A stretch of DNA of 6,367 bases, taken from the NCBI GenBank assembly GCA_002432085.1, contig DJFN01000073.1:531-6897 (forward strand). The letters run 5' to 3'. Shown here one piece after another: positions 1 through 5,392 of the stretch. Within the stretch, counting starts at the first letter, position 1; each line of letters starts with the position of its first letter. The translations under genes and the position numbers were made by a program. The notes below the pieces were generated by a model. It was given only the letters and a program-made list of their open reading frames with translations, was not told the origin of the DNA and searched no databases. The DNA comes from Flavobacteriales bacterium UBA5871. Lineage in GTDB: Bacteria; Bacteroidota; Bacteroidia; Flavobacteriales_D; Crocinitomicaceae.

Positions 1-480
1 CATGCGATCGGCTTCGTCGAGCACAAAATGCGTAATGTGATTCAAGCTTACGTAGCCTTGCTGCATAAGGTCGAGCAAACGGCCCGGCGTAGCGATGAGC
101 ACATCGACACCTGCCTGGATCTGGTTCACTTGTTTTCCCTGAGAAACGCCACCGAAAATCACGGCTGAGCGCACACGGGTGTTTTTTCCGTAATCACGGA
201 AGCTTTCACCGATCTGGATGGCCAGCTCGCGGGTAGGAGCGAGGATCAATGCACGAATCGGGCGTTTTCCTTTGATATGGTCCGTTGGATTGAGAATCTG
301 AAGCAAAGGCAATGCAAAAGCGGCAGTTTTACCGGTTCCGGTCTGCGCGCAGCCGAAAATATCGTTGCCTTCGAGGATAGGAATAATGGATTGTTCCTGA
401 ATAGGTGTGGGGGTGGTATAGCCCACGTCTTCGAGTGCGTCCAGAATGGACTGACTCAAATTTAACTCTTTGAAAGTCAT
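1..480 (-). CDS. DEAD-box ATP-dependent RNA helicase, RhlE-like (N-terminal part, runs off the left edge)
   Basis: Reading leftwards from the ATG at 478-480 gives 160 residues with no stop, so the gene continues beyond base 1. The translation holds the first half of a superfamily 2 RNA helicase core in the right order: a Q motif (F3, then PTPIQEQS at 24-31), Walker A/motif I AQTGTGKT at 45-52, motif Ia PTRELA at 82-87, GG at 110-111, motif Ib TPGR at 131-134 and motif II DEAD at 155-158. These residues bind and hydrolyse ATP and grip RNA; motif III and the second RecA-like domain would lie outside the window. Family knowledge: such cytoplasmic helicases unwind short RNA duplexes in ribosome assembly and mRNA turnover, often during cold. 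The RhlE subgroup is inferred from the short N-terminus beginning just before the Q motif; another DEAD-box subgroup is possible. The DEAD-box assignment itself is near certain. It has its own upstream promoter (597-604). Confidence 0.95.
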   Translation of the reverse strand, partial: MTFKELNLSQSILDALEDVGYTTPTPIQEQSIIPILEGNDIFGCAQTGTGKTAAFALPLLQILNPTDHIKGKRPIRALILAPTRELAIQIGESFRDYGKNTRVRSAVIFGGVSQGKQVNQIQAGVDVLIATPGRLLDLMQQGYVSLNHITHFVLDEADRM

Positions 481-520
481 TTAATTATTGTGTAACTGTA
501 ATCCGAGCTGGATGTCACGC

Positions 521-540
521 GCGTTTGTACTTTACAACGC
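521..540 (-). promoter_or_regulatory. Stem-loop in the helicase mRNA leader
   Basis: Read leftwards, GCGT-TGTA, loop AAG, TACA-(A)-ACGC forms an 8-bp stem with one bulged A. It lies about 40 nt upstream of the helicase ATG, inside the predicted leader of about 110 nt. No run of T follows, so it is not a typical terminator. A role in controlling helicase translation or mRNA stability is only inference. Confidence 0.3.
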
Positions 541-596
541 TCACAAATCGGGAATAATCGGCGAAATACAGGTTAAGATACTCGCGGATTGCGGTG

Positions 597-604
597 CAAA
601 GATA
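597..604 (-). promoter_or_regulatory. Bacteroidota-type -7 promoter element for the helicase gene
   Basis: On the minus strand the bases read TATCTTTG, followed by CACC. This matches exactly the TAnnTTTG -7 box of the Bacteroidota housekeeping sigma factor. No clear TTG/TTTG -33 box is present at the expected distance upstream, so recognition may rest on the -7 box. Transcription would start near 590, giving a leader of about 110 nt before the helicase ATG at 480. Confidence 0.6.
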
Positions 605-611
605 CGATATA

Positions 612-627
612 GTTGGTGAGTTGGTGA
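612..627. repeat. Two tandem copies of GTTGGTGA
   Basis: GTTGGTGA occurs twice back to back (612-619 and 620-627) and is followed by a run of eight T within GTTTTTTTTGA. It sits immediately upstream of the helicase -7 box, roughly where a -33 contact would be. It may be a slippage-derived repeat or a short activator site; the sequence does not tell. Confidence 0.45.
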
Positions 628-683
628 GTTTTTTTTGAGTTGGAAGTTAGCGCAAAGATTCCATAGCATGATCGCTTCCGCCG

Positions 684-1064
684 TTAGCGCAGCAAATGAG
701 TCAAAATGTTCACGAGGTCGCTGAAGGTTCCCGGTTTCGTGATAAAATCCAAAGCGCCCATCTCTTTCGTTTGTTCGATCGTGGCGGTGTGGGATGAAGT
801 TGAAAAAATGAGCACCGGAATATGTTGAAGCTCTGGTTGTTGCTTAATCTCGGCCAGAAACTGAAGTCCGTTCATGATGGGCATATTCAGGTCGAGAAAG
901 ATCACATCAGGTTTCAGCGCGCCGTTTTTTAGCTTGTTCAAAGCATCCGAAGCGTTATAAAACGTCGTACACGTCACTTCTTGGGAAACTTCAGCAATGG
1001 CTTCCAGGAAAAACTCCTGGTCGTCTTCGTCATCATCAATCAACAATATAGTGCGGTAAGCCAT
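684..1064 (-). CDS. Stand-alone receiver-domain response regulator (CheY/Rcp1-like)
   Basis: The protein is a single phosphoacceptor domain of 126 residues with no output domain. Visible landmarks are the acidic Mg-binding cluster DDD at 10-12, the phosphoacceptor D58 in FLDLNMP (56-62), the switch Ser S88 in FSTSS and the conserved K110-P111 pair. The LDLNMP context and DDEDD start resemble the Rcp1-type single-domain receivers often paired with phytochrome or hybrid histidine kinases. The frame stays open upstream to an ATG at 1142, which would add 26 residues. I chose the ATG at 1062-1064 because MAYRTILLIDDD begins exactly at the first strand of the receiver fold and the extra residues look like translated leader. 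No histidine kinase is visible next to it, so its partner and target are unknown. It probably acts in the cytoplasm as a phosphorelay intermediate or protein-interaction switch. Confidence 0.92.
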   Translation of the reverse strand: MAYRTILLIDDDEDDQEFFLEAIAEVSQEVTCTTFYNASDALNKLKNGALKPDVIFLDLNMPIMNGLQFLAEIKQQPELQHIPVLIFSTSSHTATIEQTKEMGALDFITKPGTFSDLVNILTHLLR

Positions 1065-1085
1065 GTGAGCAGCGATTCGTCGAAG

Positions 1086-1115
1086 TAAAAATAGAGGAAT
1101 AATTGAAATTGCAAA
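1086..1115 (-). promoter_or_regulatory. Candidate promoter of the response regulator
   Basis: Leftwards, TTTG (1112-1115) is followed after 18 nt by TATTTTTA (1086-1093), a one-mismatch version of TAnnTTTG. Transcription would begin near 1079, leaving about 15 nt before the ATG at 1064. This would exclude the longer start at 1142 and supports the shorter protein. The match is imperfect and in AT-rich DNA, so it remains a candidate. Confidence 0.35.
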
Positions 1116-1228
1116 GGCTTTTTTTCGGAGTTCCGTCTCCAATCTTCGGTAGCCGGTCGGACAGGTCTTTCGACGAGAACAAAAGTTAGGATTTCAAGCT
1201 AAAAAATGTTCAAATCTGAACGCGGGAT

Positions 1229-1283
1229 AACTCTATAAGAACTGTACTATAACTGTAGTATAACTCTAATAGAACTGTAATGA
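1229..1283. repeat. Five heptamers AACTSTA phased at exactly 11 bp
   Basis: AACTCTA or AACTGTA begins at 1229, 1240, 1251, 1262 and 1273, so five 11-bp units run without a gap. The order of the variable fifth base is C, G, G, C, G. The four bases between heptamers are looser (TAAG, CTAT, GTAT, ATAG, ATGA), with TA at the middle positions in three units. The array does not extend recognisably in either direction. A conserved seven-base core with a spacer of one helical turn is what a direct-repeat binding protein would read from one DNA face. It lies 165 bp before the response regulator start and 318 bp before the glycosyltransferase start. Simple replication slippage is the alternative. Confidence 0.8.
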
Positions 1284-1284
1284 C

Positions 1285-1298
1285 ACGGGAACGCCCGT
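1285..1298. repeat. Small GC-rich hairpin next to the phased array
   Basis: ACGGG (1285-1289) and CCCGT (1294-1298) form a perfect 5-bp stem around the loop AACG. It begins one base after the last repeat unit. It is short, and no T-run follows on the plus strand, so no function is assigned. Confidence 0.35.
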
Positions 1299-1600
1299 AA
1301 ATAAAGGGATTCAGAAGGTTTTGAAGAACGAATTTTGCTTATTTACAGCGGTTTTTTGGCCGATTCTATTTTTTAGGTTTTCAAGAATTCTGCTTTTGTT
1401 CAATACTTATTTCAATTAAAAGCAAAAAGTTGACAGGCATGTAATATACTGATTGATGGATAGATATCGGTGCTAAGATTATAGTTTAGATATAAAAAAA
1501 GGCATCAGAAGTAAAATCCTTTCCAACCTTTCAGGACCTGCTCCTATCATTAAGTTGAAAAAATTACCCAAAGCGACCAGGATAGCAGCGATCACCGACT

Positions 1601-3310
1601 ATGAGAATCTTCCATTATTCAAAACAGTTTTATAATCAATATCCGATTTACTGCAATGCGTTGCTGATTTTCAGCTGGATGGTATTCAATCTTGTACAGG
1701 CTGCTTCAACCGAACTGGCCAACGATGAGGCCTATTACTGGATGTATTCCCGAAATCTCGACTATGGTTTTTTCGATCATCCGCCGGCCATCGCCGCAAT
1801 GATCAAAGCCGGTTACTATTTTTTTCAAGACGAGCTGGGCGTTCGGCTAGGCGTTGTATTGTTAAGTACGGCATTGCTTCCGTTGGTTTACCAGCTGACC
1901 AATCGTCGCAATTTTCCGTTGTTCTTTCTCCTGTTTTGCAGCATCAGTGCATTCCAGGTCTATGGATTTATAGCCGTTCCAGATGTGCCGTTGCTATTTT
2001 TCACAGCCGCTTTTTTCGTACTGTACAAGCGCTATCTCAAGCGTTCTTCCTTCCTAAACATCCTGCTTCTGAGCCTTTCGATTGCAGGCATGCTTTACAG
2101 TAAATACCACGGATTGCTGGTACTGTTTTTCACTTTGCTTTCTAACTGGAATTTGATCCGACAACGTCATTTTTACCTGGTGGTGGCTTTGTCGGTATTT
2201 TTCTATTTACCGCATATCCTCTGGCAGATCTTGCACGATTATCCGTCGTATCAATACCACGTGCTGACCAAATCGCAGGATCCGTATAAGCCGATGGATA
2301 CCGTGGAATTTCTGCTCGGTCAATTGCTGATTTCAGGCCCATTGATTGGAGGATTCTTGTTTTACGGCGCATTTCGTTACCGATCACAACCGGGAATGGA
2401 AAAAGCCCTGAAATTCACCTTAACGGGATTTTTGCTCTTCTTTTTCTTTTCCACGCTCAACGCACCGGTTGAAGCCAACTGGATGGTGCCTTCGTTTATT
2501 CCGTTGGTCGTTCTCGGTTACAATTACGCGACAGATCATCTGCGAATGAACCGATGGATAAAAGGTATATCGCTCGCATCCTGTCTGCTGTTCGTTGTTT
2601 TTCGTCTCAATCTGATGATCGATTTCCTTCCAGCTGCCGGAAGCAGGTTTCTGCCGGAGCTGTACGGATGGAAAACCTGGGCCCAAACTATTGCAGCGCA
2701 CACGGGAAACACTCCGATCGTAATCGCCAATTCCTACCAGAAGGCCGCCAAATACAGCTTTTATACTGGCAATATAGCGCTTTCACTCAACAACGTTCAT
2801 TACCGCCGTAATCAGTACGATCTTTGGGATATTGAAGAACGTTTACAGGGAAAAACGGTTTTCTACATTCCCAATTGGCCGGTCACCGGTGAAGACGTGC
2901 AAACGTTTCAAACGTCGAAAGGAGCTGTACAAACCATTCGCATTCCGAATTTCCGTTCTCACACCAAAGTGCAGATCGCTACACCGGAAATTAGGTATGA
3001 AGCCACACCCGGAGAAACGATCCGTATGCCTCTGACCGTCACACACAGTTATCAGAAATCTGTTGTTTTCGGACAGAACGACGCTTATCCAGATTCACTC
3101 GTTTATTGCCTGTTCCACGAAGAAGCGTTTACGTGCGAGCAAGGCATTCTGCCATTGAACGGTTACATTCTGGATAAACCGATCACCATTGACTGGTCGT
3201 TTAAAGCACCGCTTAAAAAAGGACATTATTACCTCCGGTTTTCCATCCGGAACGGCTGGCTGCCGCCTACGATTAACAGTCGGTTGATTCCTGTGAAGGT
3301 AAGCGAGTAA
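1601..3310 (+). CDS. GT-C fold membrane glycosyltransferase, ArnT/PMT-like (GT39/GT83-type)
   Basis: This 569-residue polytopic inner-membrane enzyme is expected to move a sugar from a polyprenyl-phosphate donor to an acceptor on the periplasmic side. Family marks are ELANDEAYYW (38-47) with the first-loop acidic pair, FFDHPP (57-62), a second acidic motif VPDVPL (126-131), SKYHG (167-171) and EANWMVPS (291-298). About nine to ten hydrophobic segments run from residue 17 to about 345. Residues 346-569 are soluble. They start with a YQKAAKYSFYTG stretch (379-390) typical of the family and end in a beta-rich, Ig-like looking domain (about 455-569: PGETIRMPL, then KKGHYYLRFSI). The start is the first ATG of the frame, shortly before the first membrane segment. 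Donor and acceptor cannot be read from sequence; lipid A, cell-surface glycan or protein are all possible. No sugar-nucleotide gene lies nearby, so it looks like a single-gene unit. Confidence 0.88.
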   Translation: MRIFHYSKQFYNQYPIYCNALLIFSWMVFNLVQAASTELANDEAYYWMYSRNLDYGFFDHPPAIAAMIKAGYYFFQDELGVRLGVVLLSTALLPLVYQLTNRRNFPLFFLLFCSISAFQVYGFIAVPDVPLLFFTAAFFVLYKRYLKRSSFLNILLLSLSIAGMLYSKYHGLLVLFFTLLSNWNLIRQRHFYLVVALSVFFYLPHILWQILHDYPSYQYHVLTKSQDPYKPMDTVEFLLGQLLISGPLIGGFLFYGAFRYRSQPGMEKALKFTLTGFLLFFFFSTLNAPVEANWMVPSFIPLVVLGYNYATDHLRMNRWIKGISLASCLLFVVFRLNLMIDFLPAAGSRFLPELYGWKTWAQTIAAHTGNTPIVIANSYQKAAKYSFYTGNIALSLNNVHYRRNQYDLWDIEERLQGKTVFYIPNWPVTGEDVQTFQTSKGAVQTIRIPNFRSHTKVQIATPEIRYEATPGETIRMPLTVTHSYQKSVVFGQNDAYPDSLVYCLFHEEAFTCEQGILPLNGYILDKPITIDWSFKAPLKKGHYYLRFSIRNGWLPPTINSRLIPVKVSE

Positions 3311-3346
3311 CCCTTCTCAGCATTCCAATTCTCCTGAAAAACAGCT

Positions 3347-3380
3347 GGTAATTCTGGTACGGTTTGTACTGAATTCTACC
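3347..3380. repeat. Imperfect inverted repeat upstream of asd
   Basis: GGTA-ATTC-(TG)-GTAC is followed by the loop GGTTT and then GTAC-(T)-GAAT-(TC)-TACC. Twelve base pairs form in three blocks of four, broken by small bulges. It lies 37 nt behind the glycosyltransferase stop and ends three bases before a second, perfect inverted repeat. No T-run follows. It may help end the glycosyltransferase transcript or act as an operator, since it overlaps the proposed -33 box of asd (3363-3366). Confidence 0.45.
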
Positions 3381-3397
3381 AAAATGGTGTACTTTTA
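3363..3397 (+). promoter_or_regulatory. Candidate asd promoter (-33 TTTG, -7 TACTTTTA)
   Basis: TTTG at 3363-3366 is followed after 23 nt by TACTTTTA at 3390-3397, one mismatch from TAnnTTTG and followed by CACC. The spacing is at the upper end of what Bacteroidota promoters use. Transcription would start near 3405, giving a leader of about 20 nt before the asd ATG. Both boxes lie within inverted repeats. Confidence 0.45.
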
Positions 3398-3404
3398 CAC
3401 CATT
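3383..3404. repeat. Perfect 9-4-9 inverted repeat over the asd promoter
   Basis: AATGGTGTA (3383-3391) and TACACCATT (3396-3404) are exact reverse complements around the loop CTTT. AATTTTTAA follows directly, so the transcript would have a 9-bp stem with a weak U-stretch, compatible with an intrinsic terminator for the glycosyltransferase, whose stop is 72 nt upstream. The same bases contain the predicted -7 box of asd, which also fits an operator for a dimeric regulator. The sequence shows the symmetry clearly but does not decide between the two. Confidence 0.7.
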
Positions 3405-3425
3405 AATTTTTAATCGACGGCACAA

Positions 3426-4445
3426 ATGAATGTAGCAGTGGTAGGCGCCACCGGGATGGTGGGCAATGTCATGATGGAAGTGTTGAAAGAACGCAGCTTC
3501 CCGATTACGCAATTGATTCCTGTAGCTTCCGAGAAATCGGTGGGTAAGGTGATTGATTTCGGATCGTTGAAGTGTCCTGTTGTGAGCCTCGAAACTGCCG
3601 TTCAGATGAAGCCGGATGTGGCCATTTTTTCCGCCGGAGGTGAAACTTCGCTGGAATGGGCGCCTAAATTTGCTGCCGTTGGAACCATTGTGATCGACAA
3701 CAGCTCGGCATGGCGTATGGATCCTGACAAGAAGCTGATCGTACCGGAAATCAACGGCGATCTGCTCACGGAAAACGATAAGATCATCGCGAACCCGAAT
3801 TGCAGCACGATCCAGCTGGTGATGGCACTCGCGCCGCTTCATAAGCTCTATAACGTGAAACGCGTAATCGTTTCGACATATCAGTCCATTACCGGAACAG
3901 GTGTGAAAGCCGTGCAACAGCTCGAGAACGAGCGTGAAGGCATTTCCGGCGAAATGGCCTATGCTTATCCGATCGATAAGAACTGCATTCCACATTGCGA
4001 TTCGTTCCTCGACAACGGCTACACGAAAGAAGAAATGAAGCTGTCCAACGAGACGAAAAAAATCCTCGATCCTTCGATCCGTGTAACGGCAACTGCGGTG
4101 CGTGTTCCGGTCGTAGGCGGTCACTCCGAAGCAGTAAACGTGGAATTCGAGCGCGATTTCGACCTGAACGAAGTACGTAAAACGCTTCACGAAACGGAAG
4201 GTATTACGTTGAAAGACGATCCGACTTCCAATATGTACCCGATGCCGCGTTACGCGCAAAGCAAAGACGATGTGTTCGTTGGACGCATCCGTCGCGACGA
4301 GACGCAGGAAAATACGCTCAATATGTGGATCGTGGCCGATAACCTGCGTAAAGGTGCAGCAACCAACGCAGTACAGATCGCCGAGCTGCTCGTGAAGAAA
4401 GGTATCCTGAAAGCAGGACAGACGTCCGCACAATTTTCAGCGTAA
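3426..4445 (+). CDS. asd: Aspartate-semialdehyde dehydrogenase
   Basis: The enzyme reduces L-aspartyl-4-phosphate with NADPH to L-aspartate 4-semialdehyde, the branch-point precursor of diaminopimelate/lysine, threonine and methionine, in the cytoplasm. The 339-residue length is normal for the family. The N-terminal dinucleotide-binding loop GATGMVG is at 7-13 and an SAGG stretch at 69-72. The catalytic cysteine is C126 in ANPNCST (122-128), followed by YQSITGTG (152-159) with the conserved glutamine Q153. The substrate-binding and proton-transfer Arg and His are R226 and H233 in RVPVVGGHS (226-234). All key residues are intact. The ATG starts directly at the dinucleotide-binding strand, and a candidate promoter lies about 20 nt before it. 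The next gene begins 17 nt after the stop, so co-transcription is likely. No lysine riboswitch is visible. The long opposite-strand frame across this gene is a shadow. Confidence 0.98.
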   Translation: MNVAVVGATGMVGNVMMEVLKERSFPITQLIPVASEKSVGKVIDFGSLKCPVVSLETAVQMKPDVAIFSAGGETSLEWAPKFAAVGTIVIDNSSAWRMDPDKKLIVPEINGDLLTENDKIIANPNCSTIQLVMALAPLHKLYNVKRVIVSTYQSITGTGVKAVQQLENEREGISGEMAYAYPIDKNCIPHCDSFLDNGYTKEEMKLSNETKKILDPSIRVTATAVRVPVVGGHSEAVNVEFERDFDLNEVRKTLHETEGITLKDDPTSNMYPMPRYAQSKDDVFVGRIRRDETQENTLNMWIVADNLRKGAATNAVQIAELLVKKGILKAGQTSAQFSA

Positions 4446-4462
4446 TCACCCGTTAGAACTGC

Positions 4463-5290
4463 ATGCAGCGAACGAAACGTTTCCTGGTTGTTCTTGTATT
4501 GCTCCTGGCGATCGTGCCGGCACATGCTCAGCGTGCAACGCGCTGGAGCCGCTCCGAGCTGGGAATTTTGCTCGGCGGAATGTATTACATTGGTGATCTG
4601 AACCAGAACAAGCACTTTAAGCATACGAATCTTTCGGGTGGATTGCTGTTCCGTTACAACGTGCATCCACGACTCGCCTGGCGGGCCAATTTCATTTACG
4701 GAACCGTTGAAGGCTATGATTCCGAAGCAAACCGCGATTTGCTGGTGAATCGTAACCTGTCGTTCCACAGCAAGATCTTCGAGCTGGGAAGCGGTGTGGA
4801 ATTCAATTATTTCCCGTTTGAAATGGGCCATGATCGCTACAAGGGAACAGCTTATATGTTTGCGGAGCTGGCCTTGTTTCGCATGAATCCGACAACGGAA
4901 TACAACGATGAAACGGTCGAATTACAACCACTCGGAACGGAAGGGCAGGGAACAAGCCTTTCAGGGAAAAATCCGTATTCGCTGACCCAGCTGGCCATTC
5001 CGCTCGGCGTCGGTTTCAAATGCTCTCTTGGAAAGAATGCTTCATTAGGTCTCGAATATGGGATTCGCTTTCTGTTCACCGACTACCTCGACGACGTGGG
5101 CTCGTATCGTTACGTCAATCCGGCCGAGCTGGCTGCTGAAAACGGTCCGTTGGCTGCCGAGCTCAGTAACCGCAGTCTCGACGGCTCCCGCTTCGGCAGA
5201 AGAGGAAATCCTGCAACACGCGACTGGTATTCGTTTTTCGGTGCCACGCTGACCTTCCGTTTGGGACGACCAAGCACCTGCTGGCATTAA
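4463..5290 (+). CDS. Outer membrane beta-barrel protein, DUF6089-like
   Basis: The 275-residue protein starts with a classical signal peptide: basic MQRTKR, a hydrophobic core to about residue 19, and a likely cut after AHA at 20-22. The remainder is rich in alternating aromatic and polar residues typical of a beta barrel. Landmarks are SELGILLGGMYYIGDLN (31-47), FELGSGVEFNYFPFE (106-120), FTDYLDDVGSYRYVNP (205-220) and DWYSFFGATLTFRLG (254-268), closing in a short tail STCWH. This pattern, especially YxxGDLN near the start and TDYLDDV late, resembles the Bacteroidota DUF6089 family; the family name is from memory, not a search. Function is unknown; such proteins are usually modelled as small outer membrane barrels. 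Only 17 nt separate it from asd and no promoter is seen in the gap, suggesting read-through expression. A conserved metabolic link to asd is not evident. Confidence 0.8.
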   Translation: MQRTKRFLVVLVLLLAIVPAHAQRATRWSRSELGILLGGMYYIGDLNQNKHFKHTNLSGGLLFRYNVHPRLAWRANFIYGTVEGYDSEANRDLLVNRNLSFHSKIFELGSGVEFNYFPFEMGHDRYKGTAYMFAELALFRMNPTTEYNDETVELQPLGTEGQGTSLSGKNPYSLTQLAIPLGVGFKCSLGKNASLGLEYGIRFLFTDYLDDVGSYRYVNPAELAAENGPLAAELSNRSLDGSRFGRRGNPATRDWYSFFGATLTFRLGRPSTCWH

Positions 5291-5330
5291 GAGTGGAGAG
5301 CGAGGACGAGCTTTCTCCAGAGACCTTTTC

Positions 5331-5360
5331 ACAGAAGTAAATTACAACCTATGCTTCTGT
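5331..5360. repeat. Inverted repeat between the barrel gene and the T9SS cargo gene
   Basis: ACAGAAG (5331-5337) and CTTCTGT (5354-5360) are exact reverse complements separated by 16 nt. Only TTT... (TTTCGC) follows, so terminator activity would be weak. It lies 40 nt after the barrel stop and 28 nt before the cargo start. No recognisable TAnnTTTG promoter is present in this 98-nt gap. Confidence 0.35.
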
Positions 5361-5392
5361 TTCGCATCAACAACCTAAACAGCTACAAATGA
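5351..5392 (+). other. Possible 13-codon leader ORF overlapping the cargo start (ATGA)
   Basis: An ATG at 5351 opens a 13-codon frame (MLLFRINNLNSYK) whose TGA stop at 5390-5392 overlaps the ATG of the T9SS cargo gene in the four-base form ATGA. This arrangement permits translational coupling. A frame this short is common by chance and there is no other support. Confidence 0.15.

Larger units (their letters stand above)
1065..1600. other. Long AT-rich divergent intergenic region
   Basis: This gap separates the leftward response regulator from the rightward glycosyltransferase. I found no gene, tRNA or recognisable structured RNA in it. It contains the candidate response-regulator promoter (1086-1115), the 11-bp phased repeat array (1229-1283), a small GC hairpin (1285-1298), a weak AT-rich inverted repeat (TGCTTTT 1391-1397 against AAAAGCA 1418-1424) and an imperfect inverted repeat just before the glycosyltransferase (1540-1548 against 1581-1589, one mismatch). 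No convincing TAnnTTTG promoter was found for the glycosyltransferase; the closest is TAGTTTAG at 1482-1489, without a properly spaced -33 box. Confidence 0.6.

Noticed and set aside
277..465. A 62-codon plus-strand frame inside the helicase gene
   Set aside because: It is antisense to the conserved motifs of the helicase and has no features of its own.
1430..1450. TTGACA (1430-1435) and TATACT (1445-1450), resembling a sigma-70 promoter
   Set aside because: The two hexamers are only 9 bp apart instead of about 17, and Bacteroidota use a different promoter type.
3273..4433. A 386-codon open frame on the minus strand across asd
   Set aside because: It mirrors a certain gene on the other strand, is rich in His, Arg and Phe without any family motif, and is explained by the strongly biased codon use of asd.
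4250..4831. A 193-codon minus-strand frame across the asd end and the barrel start
   Set aside because: It overlaps two well-supported plus-strand genes and shows no recognisable domain.
5295..5318. GGAGA / TCTCC inverted repeat just after the barrel stop, as a terminator
   Set aside because: Only five base pairs with a 14-nt loop, and no T-run follows.
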